NCBI GenBank assembly: GCA_018065935.1
Contig: JAGHSJ010000209.1
Span: 1 to 51,489, forward strand
Source of the DNA: Candidatus Kurthia equi
Lineage (GTDB): Bacteria > Bacillota > Bacilli > Bacillales_A > Planococcaceae
Reading direction: 5' to 3'
DNA length: 51,489 nt
The position numbers and the translations under genes were made by a program. Position 1 is the first letter of the stretch, and each line of letters opens with the position of its first letter. The notes under the pieces are model-generated. The model saw only the letters and a program-made list of their open reading frames with translations, made no database searches and had not been told where the DNA came from. Shown piece by piece: positions 30,277 to 39,982 of this stretch.

Positions 30277-31425
30277 ATGAGTAAGGAACTAGTAGGCGCA
30301 TTAAAAGCACTTGAAGAAAAAGGTATCTCACGAGAAATAATCATAGACGCAATTGAAGCAGCATTAATCAATGCATACAAAAAGAACTATGACCAAGCAA
30401 ATGTACGTGTAGACTTAAATCTTGATCGCGGAACAATGCATTTATATTCTCGTAAAGATGTAGTAGAAGTGGTAGAAGATGACCGTCTACAAATTTCATT
30501 AGAGGATGCACAAGTAATCAATCCATCTTATGAATTAGGCGATATCGTGGAAGAAGAAGAAATCCCACGTGATTTCGGTCGTATTGCAGCTACAACTGCA
30601 AAACAAATTGTTACACAACGTTTCCGTGAAGCAGAACGTGGCTTAATCTACGATGAGTTTGTGGATCGTGCTGATGATATTATCAACGGTGTAGTAGAAC
30701 GTTTAGATGCCCGCAATATTTATGTAGGTATTGGCAAAGTAGAAGCAGTTCTTTTACCAAATGAACAAATCCAAGGTGAAACATACGAACCACATGATCG
30801 TATTAAAGTTTATATTACGAAAGTAGAACGTTCTTCTAAAGGACCTCAAGTATTCGTATCTAGAACACATCCTGGATTATTACGTCGTTTATTTGAATTA
30901 GAAGTTCCAGAAATTTTCGAAGGTACTGTAGAAATTAAATCAATCGCACGCGAAGCAGGCGATCGTTCTAAAATCTCAGTTATCGCACACAACCCAGACG
31001 TTGATCCAGTAGGCGCTTGTGTTGGACCAAAAGGTGCACGTGTACAAACAATCGTTAATGAATTAAATGGTGAAAAAATTGATATCGTTGAATGGTCAGA
31101 AGATCCAGTTCAATTTGTAGCCAATGCACTTAGCCCATCTAAAGTATTAGATGTACAAGTGAATGAAGAAGAAAAATCAACATTAGTAGTCGTACCTGAT
31201 TACCAATTATCATTAGCTATCGGTAAACGCGGTCAAAATGCTCGTTTAGCAGCTAAACTAACTGGTTGGAAAATTGATATTAAATCAGAAACTGATGCTA
31301 CAGAACAAGGCCTATTCGATCCAGCAACTGCTGCAGTAGTAATTGTACCTGCTGAAACAGTTATTGAAGAAGAAGCAGCTGAAGTAGAAAAAACTGAAGT
31401 TGATTTATACAACGACGAAGACTAA
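30277..31425 (+). CDS. nusA: Transcription termination/antitermination factor NusA
   Basis: RNA polymerase-associated factor of 382 aa that modulates pausing and intrinsic termination. An N-terminal RNAP-binding domain (1-125) precedes an S1 domain (about 135-200; GVVERLDARNIYVGIGKVEA) and two KH domains (DPVGACVGPKGARVQTIVNE; LAIGKRGQNARLAAKLTGW). The track opens at GTG 30265. ATG 30277 is preferred, following GTAGGAG and giving MSKELVGALKALEE. It lacks the extra C-terminal repeats of E. coli NusA, as is usual in Firmicutes. Confidence 0.97.
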   Translation: MSKELVGALKALEEKGISREIIIDAIEAALINAYKKNYDQANVRVDLNLDRGTMHLYSRKDVVEVVEDDRLQISLEDAQVINPSYELGDIVEEEEIPRDFGRIAATTAKQIVTQRFREAERGLIYDEFVDRADDIINGVVERLDARNIYVGIGKVEAVLLPNEQIQGETYEPHDRIKVYITKVERSSKGPQVFVSRTHPGLLRRLFELEVPEIFEGTVEIKSIAREAGDRSKISVIAHNPDVDPVGACVGPKGARVQTIVNELNGEKIDIVEWSEDPVQFVANALSPSKVLDVQVNEEEKSTLVVVPDYQLSLAIGKRGQNARLAAKLTGWKIDIKSETDATEQGLFDPATAAVVIVPAETVIEEEAAEVEKTEVDLYNDED

Positions 31426-31442
31426 TTGGAAGGTGTTAAATT

Positions 31443-31715
31443 ATGCCGGTCAATCGAAAAGTTCCATTAAGAAAATGTAGTGGTACAAATGAGATGTTTC
31501 CTAAAAAGGAAATGATTCGAGTTGTACGTTCAAAAGAAGGCGAAGTTTCTGTAGACGAGACAGGTAAAAAGTCTGGTCGCGGAGCTTACGTTTCAAAAAC
31601 CGAAGCTGCAGTAGCGGCAGCAAAGAAAAAGAATGCTTTTAGAAATCAACTTGAAGTTGAAATTCCAGAGCATATTTATGACGATTTGCTAGCAGCTATT
31701 CGAAAGGGTAAATAA
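31443..31715 (+). CDS. rnpM: YlxR / RnpM, RNase P modulator
   Basis: Small RNA-binding protein of 90 aa (DUF448/YlxR), recently linked to control of RNase P activity. It has the family opening VPLRKCSGTNEMFPKKEMIRVV and the GKKSGRGAYVSKT block. It lies between nusA and ylxQ, the invariant Bacillales order, and has an AAGGTG site. Confidence 0.94.
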   Translation: MPVNRKVPLRKCSGTNEMFPKKEMIRVVRSKEGEVSVDETGKKSGRGAYVSKTEAAVAAAKKKNAFRNQLEVEIPEHIYDDLLAAIRKGK

Positions 31716-31716
31716 C

Positions 31717-32034
31717 ATGACAACCGAACAAGCCATTTTAAATTTACTAGGAATTGCAGCAAGTGCAAGACAAGTAGTAACAGGTGAAGAACAAGTAGTG
31801 AAAGAAGTCCGAGGACAGTCTGCTAAACTTGTGATCTTATCCACAGATGCTTCAAAAAACACGCAAAAAAAATTGCGTGATAAATGTAACTCTTTTCATG
31901 TTGAACTTCGTGAGTTTAGTACACGCGAAGCACTAGGAACAGCTACAGGTAGAGAAACACGTGTATCCCTTGCCATTATGGACAGAGGATTTGCGAAAAA
32001 ATTTATCGAGCTGTTTGATCAACTGGAAGCATAA
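31717..32034 (+). CDS. ylxQ: YlxQ, L7Ae/L30e-family RNA-binding protein
   Basis: Protein of 105 aa with the L7Ae fold; homologues in Bacillus bind kink-turn RNAs. The pattern NLLGIAASARQVVTGEEQVVKEVRGQSAKLVILSTDAS is characteristic. It starts one base after rnpM ends. The 187-nt spacer that follows is structured, so an RNA target of YlxQ right next to its own gene is possible but unproven. Confidence 0.92.
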   Translation: MTTEQAILNLLGIAASARQVVTGEEQVVKEVRGQSAKLVILSTDASKNTQKKLRDKCNSFHVELREFSTREALGTATGRETRVSLAIMDRGFAKKFIELFDQLEA

Positions 32035-32221
32035 GAAAACTTTATGCCAGAAAATGACGCTTTATATTTTGTAGGTTGTAAGATCCAAGTTAGAAGGTCC
32101 TTATTTCACTAAGTCATCAAGGAGAGCCGAAGGGACAGCCAGGAACTCGTCCCGCTATTAGTTAGATGACTCTAAAAAGCTAATAGCAAAACTCAAAATT
32201 TTATCTGAATAAGGATGTACT
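32035..32221 (+). ncRNA. Candidate structured cis-regulatory RNA before infB
   Basis: The spacer holds a hairpin GCTATTAG (32154-32161) / CTAATAGC (32180-32187), with an inner stem TTAG/CTAA closing a loop ATGACT. That loop region (GATGACT, 32165-32171) is exactly complementary to AGTCATC at 32112-32118, which allows a pseudoknot or a switch. GGGAC/GTCCC (32132/32149) forms a further stem. An AAGGA site for infB follows. No riboswitch class I know fits. Confidence 0.5.
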
Positions 32222-34237
32222 ATGACAAATAACTCATCTAATAATAAAAATACAAACAATTCTTCAAGCCGTCCAGCTTCTGGTGGTAACAATGCAGGTC
32301 GCAGTGGCCAAGGTAACACTGGTGGACAAAATCGTCCAGGTCAAGGACCTAACCGTGGCGGACAAAACCGTCCAGGCCAAGGCGGACGCCCACAACAACG
32401 TCGTCGCCCAGGTATCAATGGAGGACAACGTCGTAAAAACCGTCCAGCTCCACAACCTGTAGCTCCAAAAGAATTACCAGAAAAAATCACTTTCTATGAG
32501 TCATTAACAGTTGGCGAATTAGCGAAGAAATTAGGTCGCGAACCTTCTGAAATCATCAAGAAATTATTCCTTCTTGGTGTAATGGCTACAATCAACAACG
32601 AATTAGACAAAGATGCAATTGAGCTTATTTGTTCTGAATACGGTGTTGAAGTAGAAGAAGAAATCCGTATCGATAAAACGGATTTAGAAACATACTTCGA
32701 AGAAGAAGAAACTGAAGAAAACGAAGCTGATACAGTTGAACGTCCTCCAGTTGTTACAATCATGGGTCACGTCGATCACGGTAAAACAACTTTACTTGAC
32801 TCAATTCGTAACTCTAAAGTAACTGCAGGCGAAGCAGGCGGTATCACACAACATATCGGTGCTTACCAAGTAGAAGTTAAAGGTAAAAAAATCACGTTCC
32901 TAGATACTCCAGGACACGCAGCTTTCACAACAATGCGTGCACGTGGTGCGAAAATTACCGATTTAACAATCCTAGTTGTAGCAGCTGATGATGGTGTAAT
33001 GCCACAAACTGTTGAAGCAATTAACCATGCGAAAGCAGCAGAGGTTCCAATTATTATCGCTGTAAACAAAATGGATAAACCATCAGCTAACCCTGATCGT
33101 GTAATGCAAGAATTAATGGAGCACGGTTTAGTTTCTGAAGCTTGGGGTGGGGATACAATCTTCGTACCAATTTCAGCACTTAAAGGTGACGGGATCGACC
33201 AATTATTAGAAATGATTTTATTAGTTTCTGAAGTTGGCGAACTGAAAGCAAACCCTAACCGCAATGCATTAGGTACTGTAATCGAAGCACAACTTGATAA
33301 AGGTCGTGGAGCGGTTGCTACACTTCTAGTTCAAAACGGTACATTAAAAGTTGGAGATCCAATCGTAGTTGGTCACGCACACGGTCGTGTACGTGCAATG
33401 GTAAGTGATATTGGTCGTCGCGTGAAAGAGGCCGGTCCATCAACTCCTGTTGAAATCACTGGTTTAAGCGTAGTACCACAAGCTGGTGATCGTTTCGTAG
33501 TATTCGATGACGAAAAATCAGCTCGTCAAGTAGCAGAAGCTCGTGAAATGACAGCTATCCAAGCTAACCGTGGCGAAGGTTCAATCGTTACACTTGATAA
33601 CTTATTCGAGCAAATGAAACAAGGCGATATGAAAGAATTAAACTTAATCGTTAAAGCTGATGTACAAGGTACAGTTGAAGCAATGGCTTCTTCATTAATG
33701 AAAATTGAAGTTGAAGGTGTTAACGTTAAAATCATCCATACGGGTGCTGGCGCAATCACTGAATCTGATATTTCATTAGCAGCTGCTTCAAATGCAATCG
33801 TTATCGGTTTCAACGTACGTCCAGATACAAATGCTAAACGTGCTGCTGAAGCTGAAGGCGTAGATATTCGTCTTCACAAAATCATCTATAAAGTAATCGA
33901 AGAAATCGAGTCTGCTATGAAAGGTATGCTTGATCCAGAATTCGAAGAAAAAATCATCGGTAATGCGGAAGTACGTGAAACATTCAAAGTTTCTAAAGTT
34001 GGTACAATCGCAGGTGGTTATGTTACTGAAGGTAAGTTAGTTCGTGATGCAGGAGTTCGCGTAATCCGTCAAGGAATCGTAATCTTCGAAGGCGAATTAT
34101 CTTCACTTAAACGTTTCAAAGATGATGCGAAAGAAGTTGCTAAAGGATACGAATGTGGTTTCACAATCGATAAATTTAATGACATCAAAGTTGATGACGT
34201 AATTGAAGCGTTCGTAATGCAAGAAATCAAACGTTAA
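32222..34237 (+). CDS. infB: Translation initiation factor IF-2 (short N-terminus)
   Basis: GTPase of 671 aa that brings initiator tRNA to the ribosome. An Asn/Gly/Arg/Pro-rich linker (1-85) precedes the second IF2N subdomain (about 86-140; [22 protein letters not shown]). Next comes the G domain (GHVDHGKTT near 182, [12 protein letters not shown]) and domains II-IV. The N-terminal MxxxRVYEYAK-type subdomain of B. subtilis IF2 is absent. An in-frame TAA at 32210 excludes a longer start. RBS AAGGATG. Codon use shows high expression. Confidence 0.97.
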   Translation: MTNNSSNNKNTNNSSSRPASGGNNAGRSGQGNTGGQNRPGQGPNRGGQNRPGQGGRPQQRRRPGINGGQRRKNRPAPQPVAPKELPEKITFYESLTVGELAKKLGREPSEIIKKLFLLGVMATINNELDKDAIELICSEYGVEVEEEIRIDKTDLETYFEEEETEENEADTVERPPVVTIMGHVDHGKTTLLDSIRNSKVTAGEAGGITQHIGAYQVEVKGKKITFLDTPGHAAFTTMRARGAKITDLTILVVAADDGVMPQTVEAINHAKAAEVPIIIAVNKMDKPSANPDRVMQELMEHGLVSEAWGGDTIFVPISALKGDGIDQLLEMILLVSEVGELKANPNRNALGTVIEAQLDKGRGAVATLLVQNGTLKVGDPIVVGHAHGRVRAMVSDIGRRVKEAGPSTPVEITGLSVVPQAGDRFVVFDDEKSARQVAEAREMTAIQANRGEGSIVTLDNLFEQMKQGDMKELNLIVKADVQGTVEAMASSLMKIEVEGVNVKIIHTGAGAITESDISLAAASNAIVIGFNVRPDTNAKRAAEAEGVDIRLHKIIYKVIEEIESAMKGMLDPEFEEKIIGNAEVRETFKVSKVGTIAGGYVTEGKLVRDAGVRVIRQGIVIFEGELSSLKRFKDDAKEVAKGYECGFTIDKFNDIKVDDVIEAFVMQEIKR

Positions 34238-34515
34238 TGATTGTTTACGCAGAATGTGAATTTATCATTACTGCCGCTCAGTCTTTAAAAGAAAAAAGAG
34301 CTGTCTTGGAACGTATGAAAGTGCGAACCAAGCAGCGCTATAATATAGCTATCTCAGAAATAGATCATCAAGATGTTTGGCAGCGTACACGCCTTGCACT
34401 TGTGACAGTTGCTTCTAGTAAAGCAGCTGCTGACAAGGAAATGGACCGTGCTTTAGAACATTTAGAATCAAATCCTGAATGGCAATTACTCGATTTATAT
34501 CGAGAGTATTTATGA
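34237..34515 (+). CDS. ylxP: YlxP, DUF503 family protein
   Basis: Conserved protein of 92 aa (DUF503) of unclear function. Homologues are always found between infB and rbfA in Bacillales. Typical sequence: AQSLKEKRAVLERMKVRTKQRYNIAISEID. The ATG overlaps the infB stop codon (TAATG), so it is coupled to IF-2 translation. A role in ribosome biogenesis is inferred from position. Confidence 0.93.
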   Translation: MIVYAECEFIITAAQSLKEKRAVLERMKVRTKQRYNIAISEIDHQDVWQRTRLALVTVASSKAAADKEMDRALEHLESNPEWQLLDLYREYL

Positions 34516-34533
34516 AAAATGAGGTGAATCGAT

Positions 34534-34881
34534 ATGTCATTACGTGCAAATCGTGTTGCTGAGCAAATGAAAAAAGAGCTTGGTGATATCATTGGTCGTA
34601 AGCTAAAAGATCCTCGTGTCGGTTTCATCACAGTTACAGATGTTGAAGTAACTGGTGATTTACAACAAGCAACAATTTTTATTACTAGCTTAGGTACTGA
34701 AAGAGAAAAACAGGATACTTTAAAAGGGTTAGAAAAAGCAAAAGGCTTTATTCGCTCTGAAATTAGTAAACGCATTCGTTTACGTTTAACGCCTGAGTTA
34801 TTTTTCGAATTTGATCCCTCAGCGGCATACGGTAATAAAATTGATGATTTGTTACGCAAACTGCGCGAATCTGATAGATAA
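34534..34881 (+). CDS. rbfA: Ribosome-binding factor A
   Basis: RbfA (115 aa) is a KH-fold factor for late 30S maturation and cold adaptation. Motifs: [38 protein letters not shown]-type N-terminal half, and the [18 protein letters not shown] end. A GAGGTGA site precedes it. It is followed by a terminator before truB. Confidence 0.97.
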   Translation: MSLRANRVAEQMKKELGDIIGRKLKDPRVGFITVTDVEVTGDLQQATIFITSLGTEREKQDTLKGLEKAKGFIRSEISKRIRLRLTPELFFEFDPSAAYGNKIDDLLRKLRESDR

Positions 34882-34890
34882 CAATCGTAA

Positions 34891-34927
34891 GGGGGGCTGT
34901 CCATTCATGGATTGGCTCCTCTTTTTT
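34891..34927 (+). terminator. Terminator between rbfA and truB
   Basis: An imperfect long stem GGGGGGCTGTCCAT / ATGGATTGGCTCCTC is followed by six T. It may only reduce read-through into truB. Confidence 0.7.
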
Positions 34928-34950
34928 ATTGAAAAAAGGAGTTGGAACAG

Positions 34951-35868
34951 TTGGCAATGCACGGTATTTTACCACTTTGGAAAGAAACAGGCATGACGTC
35001 ACATGACTGTGTATTTAAATTAAGAAGTATTTTAAACACGAAAAAAGTAGGACATACAGGCACATTAGACCCTTCTGTAGAAGGTGTTTTACCAATCTGT
35101 ATTGGAAATGCGACACGTTTAGCTGAATATATCACAGATGCAGGAAAAGAATATGAAGCAATTGTATCCATTGGTCTTTCAACAACAACTGAAGATGCTG
35201 ATGGAGAAGTTGTGGAAGAGGATACGACGATGAAACGCTTTTCTCGCCAACAAATTCTTGATGCATTTGAGCAACTAACGGGAACGATTACGCAAACACC
35301 ACCTATGTATTCAGCCGTGAAAGTAAATGGGCGTAAACTATATCACTACGCACGTGCGGGTGAAGCGGTAGAGCGTCCAAGTCGAGAAGTAGTTATTCAT
35401 AGCTTGGAATTATTAGATGACCGAGAAGTTTATGAAGGCACAGTCGTTAATTTCCCAATTCGTATCGCATGTGGAAAAGGGACGTATATTCGTACACTTT
35501 CTGTTCAAATTGGAGAAATCTTAGGCTACCCAGCTCATATGGAAAAACTGATTCGTTCGAAATCAGGTACTTACGTGAAAGACGAATGTTTTACATTAGA
35601 TCAATTACGTGAATTAAAAGAGCAAGGAGAACTAAATCAAGCGGTTCGTCCACTTGAAAGTGCTTTAACAGAATTCCCTAAAGTACAAATACCAAATGGT
35701 ATGTATGTAGGCATTCAAAATGGACAAGTGCTTCCTATGCACCCTTTTTTAAATGAATCTGATAAAATAGTGTTTGTGGAAAAGGATAAGGCTGTTGCAA
35801 TCTATGTTGCGCATCCAACAAAAAAAGGGCTAATGAAGCCTGAAAAAATCTTTCCAAAGGTACACTAG
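34951..35868 (+). CDS. truB: tRNA pseudouridine(55) synthase TruB
   Basis: Makes pseudouridine 55 in the T-loop of tRNAs. The catalytic aspartate is D40 in HTGTLDPSVEGVLP. Other blocks: GMTSHDCVFKLRSIL, PPMYSAVKVNGRKLYHYAR and GKGTYIRTL. The track opens at TTG 34942, but that overlaps the AAAGGAG site. TTG 34951, nine bases after it, gives MAMHGILPLWKETG and 305 aa. ATG 34957 is possible. Confidence 0.95.
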   Translation: MAMHGILPLWKETGMTSHDCVFKLRSILNTKKVGHTGTLDPSVEGVLPICIGNATRLAEYITDAGKEYEAIVSIGLSTTTEDADGEVVEEDTTMKRFSRQQILDAFEQLTGTITQTPPMYSAVKVNGRKLYHYARAGEAVERPSREVVIHSLELLDDREVYEGTVVNFPIRIACGKGTYIRTLSVQIGEILGYPAHMEKLIRSKSGTYVKDECFTLDQLRELKEQGELNQAVRPLESALTEFPKVQIPNGMYVGIQNGQVLPMHPFLNESDKIVFVEKDKAVAIYVAHPTKKGLMKPEKIFPKVH

Positions 35869-35880
35869 GGGGTAAGTCTT

Positions 35881-36825
35881 GTGAAAGTTATTCAATTATC
35901 ATATCCAAATCAAATTACTACAGATGAAGTTGTAGGACCTTACTCAATGGCATTAGGATTTTTTGATGGTGTACATAAAGGGCATCAAGCAGTGATTCAG
36001 CAAGCAAAAGTTAAATCTGAACAAACAGGTACGAAGCTTGCAGTCATGACATTTGATCCTCATCCATCAATTGTTCTAGGACAAAGTAAAGAAAAAGTAT
36101 TTTATATTACACCACTTCAACAAAAAATTGCAATATTAGGTGAGATGGGTGTAGATACATTATTTGTTGTGCGTTTTACATCAGATTTCGCACAATTGAC
36201 ACCAAAAGACTTTGTTCAATTATTTGTGAAAGATTTAGGCGTTCAACATGTAATTGCTGGTTTTGACTATACATTTGGTTCAAAAGGAAAAGGCGATATG
36301 AAATTGATGACGGAACTCTGTGGAGATGAAGCATCTGTTACTGTTGTCGATAAACAAGTAGCAGGTGATGATAAAATCAGTTCTACACGAATTCGTAAGC
36401 AATTGCAACTAGGTGATATGGAATCAGTATGTAAGCTGTTAGGACATCCGTACATTACACCAGGTGTAGTCGTTCATGGAGATAAACGAGGACGTACAAT
36501 TGGTTTCCCAACAGCGAATGTTCAAGTAGATGATGATAGCTTCATTCCTGCAAATGGTGTATATGTTGTGAAAATCGCTGTTCAGGATGAATGGTTTGTC
36601 GGTGTATGTAATATTGGCTTTAAACCAACGTTTAAAAATCCAGCAGAAAAAAACCTATCAATTGAAGTTCATATTGTAGATTTTGATAAGAATATCTATG
36701 GTGAAGAAGTAGAGATTGCATGGTATAAATGGTTGCGTTCGGAACAGAAGTTTGATGGAATCGATGCACTGATTGAACAATTAACAAAAGATAAACAACA
36801 AGCGATTGATTATTTTAAAGCATAA
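35881..36825 (+). CDS. ribF: Bifunctional riboflavin kinase / FAD synthetase
   Basis: RibF (314 aa) converts riboflavin to FMN and FAD. The N-terminal adenylyltransferase domain (1-180) shows LGFFDGVHKGHQAVIQQ and the SSTRIRKQL motif. The C-terminal kinase domain (about 185-310) shows GDKRGRTIGFPTANV and NIGFKPTF. GTG start with GGGGGG upstream. Twelve bases after truB, so probably co-transcribed. Confidence 0.97.
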   Translation: MKVIQLSYPNQITTDEVVGPYSMALGFFDGVHKGHQAVIQQAKVKSEQTGTKLAVMTFDPHPSIVLGQSKEKVFYITPLQQKIAILGEMGVDTLFVVRFTSDFAQLTPKDFVQLFVKDLGVQHVIAGFDYTFGSKGKGDMKLMTELCGDEASVTVVDKQVAGDDKISSTRIRKQLQLGDMESVCKLLGHPYITPGVVVHGDKRGRTIGFPTANVQVDDDSFIPANGVYVVKIAVQDEWFVGVCNIGFKPTFKNPAEKNLSIEVHIVDFDKNIYGEEVEIAWYKWLRSEQKFDGIDALIEQLTKDKQQAIDYFKA

Positions 36826-36828
36826 ATG

Positions 36829-36870
36829 AAAGTGCTTATTGACGATTAAAGTTGATAAGCACTTTTTTTT
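36829..36870 (+). terminator. Terminator after ribF
   Basis: A perfect 11-bp stem AAAGTGCTTAT / ATAAGCACTTT with a 15-nt loop is followed by a T-run. Confidence 0.92.
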
Positions 36871-37167
36871 ATTTGTCTTCGCCTGGACGAGTCTTCGTTA
36901 TCGACAAAGGCTTGTATTTCCTCCAATTGAGCTTCCAGTCATCTGCTACCCGGAAACTAAGTATAGTAAATAAAAGTGCATGCACCAGTTCGATTTTTTT
37001 GCTCATCTTTTTTCATACAGGCACGAATTTCAGTTGTAATAAGGCTTGTGGTGTATATTGAAGAGTAGATGAAATGTTTGGAAACGCCACAAGTCGTATT
37101 GAACTTAAAAAGCATGAAAAAAAGAGTGTATTTAAAATTACAGACAATTGCAAATCACTATAAATGG
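36871..37167. other. Gene-free spacer between ribF and rpsO
   Basis: No credible gene on either strand. It contains a perfect palindrome GTGCATGCAC (36976-36985) and a long-loop inverted repeat CTTGTGGTGT / ACGCCACAAG (37045/37084). The 69-aa track ORF at 36852 begins inside the terminator and has no RBS. Origin unknown; it could be a remnant of an intergenic repeat. Confidence 0.5.
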
Positions 37168-37196
37168 TTGCATGGCGGGGCTGTTTATGTTACTAT
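37168..37196 (+). promoter_or_regulatory. rpsO promoter
   Basis: TTGCAT and TACTAT with 17-bp spacing and an extended -10 (TGtTACTAT), near-identical in layout to the rpsB promoter. Start near 37203. Confidence 0.8.
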
Positions 37197-37202
37197 TTCA
37201 TA

Positions 37203-37304
37203 AGTGACTTGATTCAAGCACGGAACCTTTACTTGGCGTTTCGATTCTCCAACGAGCGACTCAGTAACAGGGGATATTTTATAATTTGGGAGGTGTATTC
37301 TAAG
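37203..37304 (+). ncRNA. Probable S15 autoregulatory leader
   Basis: The rpsO leader shows an outer stem CCTTTACT / AGTAACAGG (bulged) and an inner stem CGTTTCG / CGAGCG. The GGGAGG site lies downstream. S15 binding to its own mRNA leader is established in Geobacillus and other bacteria. The exact match to a known family was not tested. Confidence 0.55.
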
Positions 37305-37574
37305 ATGGCATTAACACAAGAACGCAAAAACGAAATCATCGCTGAATACCGCACACATGCAAGTGATACTGGATCTCCAGAAGTACAGGTAGCTGTATTA
37401 ACTGAAGATATCAACAGCTTAAATGAGCACTTACGTACTCATAAAAAAGATCATCACTCACGTCGCGGTTTATTCAAAATGGTAGGACGTCGTCGTAACT
37501 TATTAAAATACTTACGCGAAAACGATGTTCAACGTTACCGTGACCTAATTACTAAACTCGGCTTACGTCGATAA
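37305..37574 (+). CDS. rpsO: 30S ribosomal protein S15
   Basis: S15 (89 aa) is a primary 16S rRNA-binding protein. The sequence is textbook: [54 protein letters not shown]. The track ORF starts upstream at 37164, but ATG 37305 follows a strong GGGAGGTG site. Confidence 0.98.
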   Translation: MALTQERKNEIIAEYRTHASDTGSPEVQVAVLTEDINSLNEHLRTHKKDHHSRRGLFKMVGRRRNLLKYLRENDVQRYRDLITKLGLRR

Positions 37575-37586
37575 AATGCAACTTGT

Positions 37587-37613
37587 AAAAGCGGGCTAGT
37601 CCCGCTTTTTCTT
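37587..37613 (+). terminator. Terminator after rpsO
   Basis: A 9-bp stem AAAAGCGGG / CCCGCTTTT with a CTAGT loop and T-run. Confidence 0.92.
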
Positions 37614-37776
37614 TATGTTAAAGAAAAAGATAATCACACGCTCATATCCCAAATATGAAAAATTGCTGATCAAGTATGAAATGTTTCGCAATAAAAACCC
37701 ATTTTTGATAAACTAGCTAGTGATTACATAAATAAAATAAATGGCAATATGGTTTTTGAGAGAGGAGTTCTATTTA

Positions 37777-39903
37777 ATGAACGAGAAAAAGGTATATAGC
37801 TATGAGTGGGCTGGAAAGCCACTAGTTGTAGAAGTAGGACAATTAGCTAAACAAGCAAATGGTTCAGTATTAATTCGCTACGGCGAAACAGTTGTACTAT
37901 CAAATGCTACAGCATCAAAAAAACCAAAACAAACTGATTTCTTCCCACTAACAGTGAACTATGAAGAAAAAATGTATGCAGCAGGTAAAATTCCAGGTGG
38001 ATTTATTAAACGTGAAGGTCGCCCTTCTGAAAAAGCGGTTTTAACATCTCGTCTAATTGACCGTCCAATTCGCCCGTTATTCCCTGATGGTTTCCGTAAC
38101 GAAGTACAAGTTATTTCTATGGTTATGTCAAATGATGCGGATTGCAGTTCAGAAATGGCTGCAATGTTAGGTTCATCATTAGCACTTATGGTTTCTGATA
38201 TCCCATTCGATGGTCCTATTGCTGGTGTAACTATCGGTATGATCGACGATGAGTTTATCGTTAATCCAACAGTTGAGCAACTAAAACATTCTTTAATTAA
38301 CTTAGTAGTTGCTGGTACGAAAGATGCAATTAACATGGTTGAAGCAGGTGCTTTAGAAGTTCCTGAAGAAAAAATGTTAGAAGCAATCGTATTCGGTCAT
38401 GAAGAAATTAAAAAAGTAATTGCTTTCCAAGAAACAATTGCTGCTGAATGTGGTAAAGAAAAAATGGAAGTCCAACTTCAAACAATCAATGAAGAACTTT
38501 ACGCTGAAATTAAAACATCTCATGAAGTAGCTATGAATGCTGCTATTCAAACGCATGAAAAACACGCCCGTGATGAAGCGATTGAAGCAGTTAAATCTGT
38601 TGTTATTGCTGAATATGAAGTGAAATTTGCTGAAGCTACTGATGCAGATGTAAAAATGAAAGAAGTACATGAAATTCTTGAAAAAATGGTGAAAGATGAA
38701 GTTCGTCGTCTTATCACTGAAGATAAAATCCGCCCAGATGGTCGTGCATTAGATGAAATTCGTCCGTTATCTTCTGAAACAGGCTTATTACCACGTACAC
38801 ATGGTTCTGGTTTATTCACTCGTGGACAAACACAAGCACTTTCAATTTGTACATTAGGTTCATTAAGTGATGTTCAAATCATTGATGGCTTAGGTGTAGA
38901 AGAAAACAAACGTTTCTTACATCACTACAACTTCCCTCAATTCTCAGTAGGTGAAACTGGTCCAATTCGTGGTCCAGGTCGTCGTGAAATTGGTCATGGT
39001 GCTTTAGGTGAACGTGCATTATTAGCAGTTATTCCTGATGAAGCTGATTTCCCTTACACAATCCGTTGTGTATCTGAAGTATTAGAATCAAATGGTTCAA
39101 CTTCTCAAGCATCAATCTGTGGTTCTTGTTTAGCAATGATGGATGCAGGTGTACCTCTAAAAGCACCAGTTGCAGGTATTGCAATGGGGCTAATCAAACA
39201 AGGCGAACACTACTCAATTTTAACTGATATTCAAGGTATGGAAGATCACTTAGGCGATATGGACTTTAAAGTAGCCGGTACTGCTAAAGGTGTTACTGCA
39301 TTACAAATGGATATTAAAATTGATGGCTTATCACGTGAAATTCTTGATGAAGCATTAACTCAAGCTAAACATGGTCGTATGATCATCCTTGAATCAATGC
39401 TAGCTACTCTTGCTGAACCACGTAAATCGTTATCAGCATTTGCACCTAAAATCAAATCAATCACGATTAAACCAGAAAAAATCCGCGATGTTATCGGACC
39501 GGGTGGTAAACAAATCAATAAAATTATTGATGAAACTGGCGTTAAGATTGATACAAATCAAGACGGTACAATTTTCATCTCTTCAATTGATGAAGATATG
39601 ATTAAACGTGCACAAGAAATTATCGAAAGCATTGTTCGTGAAGCAAAAGTTGGCGAATACTATATGGGTACGGTAAAACGTATCGAAAAATTCGGCGCAT
39701 TTGTTGAAATCTTCCCTGGTAAAGATGGTCTATTACACATCTCTGAAATCCAAGAAGAACGCACAAAAAATGTGGAAGATGTATTAAAACTTGGTGACCA
39801 ACTTCTAGTTAAATGTATCGAAATTGATCGTCAAAACCGTGTGAATATTTCACGTAAAATTGTTGTTCAAGAAGAAAAAGAAAAAGCTGCTGAAAAGCAA
39901 TAA
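37777..39903 (+). CDS. pnp: Polynucleotide phosphorylase
   Basis: Phosphorolytic 3'-5' exoribonuclease of 708 aa, part of RNA decay with RNases J and Y. Two RNase PH domains (about 10-140 and 310-535; the second with [13 protein letters not shown] and [19 protein letters not shown]), then KH (about 550-610; [16 protein letters not shown]) and S1 (about 620-690). The track starts at 37741. ATG 37777 has GAGAGGAG upstream and gives [16 protein letters not shown]. No clear promoter was found in the 163-bp spacer. Confidence 0.98.
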   Translation: MNEKKVYSYEWAGKPLVVEVGQLAKQANGSVLIRYGETVVLSNATASKKPKQTDFFPLTVNYEEKMYAAGKIPGGFIKREGRPSEKAVLTSRLIDRPIRPLFPDGFRNEVQVISMVMSNDADCSSEMAAMLGSSLALMVSDIPFDGPIAGVTIGMIDDEFIVNPTVEQLKHSLINLVVAGTKDAINMVEAGALEVPEEKMLEAIVFGHEEIKKVIAFQETIAAECGKEKMEVQLQTINEELYAEIKTSHEVAMNAAIQTHEKHARDEAIEAVKSVVIAEYEVKFAEATDADVKMKEVHEILEKMVKDEVRRLITEDKIRPDGRALDEIRPLSSETGLLPRTHGSGLFTRGQTQALSICTLGSLSDVQIIDGLGVEENKRFLHHYNFPQFSVGETGPIRGPGRREIGHGALGERALLAVIPDEADFPYTIRCVSEVLESNGSTSQASICGSCLAMMDAGVPLKAPVAGIAMGLIKQGEHYSILTDIQGMEDHLGDMDFKVAGTAKGVTALQMDIKIDGLSREILDEALTQAKHGRMIILESMLATLAEPRKSLSAFAPKIKSITIKPEKIRDVIGPGGKQINKIIDETGVKIDTNQDGTIFISSIDEDMIKRAQEIIESIVREAKVGEYYMGTVKRIEKFGAFVEIFPGKDGLLHISEIQEERTKNVEDVLKLGDQLLVKCIEIDRQNRVNISRKIVVQEEKEKAAEKQ

Positions 39904-39927
39904 TCTTTCATTCTTAAAGAACACATC

Positions 39928-39966
39928 AACGGTAAAGTCTTTATGAGACTTTACCGTTCTTTTTTA
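39928..39966 (+). terminator. Terminator after pnp
   Basis: A perfect 13-bp stem AACGGTAAAGTCT / AGACTTTACCGTT with a 5-nt loop, then CTTTTTT. Confidence 0.95.
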
Positions 39967-39982
39967 TAAGAGGAGGGTAAAA

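Noticed and set aside
32044-32112. Possible 22-codon leader peptide (MPENDALYFVGC...) before infB
   Set aside because: No ribosome binding site upstream and no codon pattern pointing to attenuation. The RNA folding downstream is the better-supported signal.
34811-34996. ORF of 61 aa overlapping rbfA and truB
   Set aside because: It crosses the terminator and lies in another frame of two well-identified genes.
36852-37061. ORF of 69 aa after ribF
   Set aside because: It begins inside the ribF terminator, has no ribosome binding site and no recognisable sequence.
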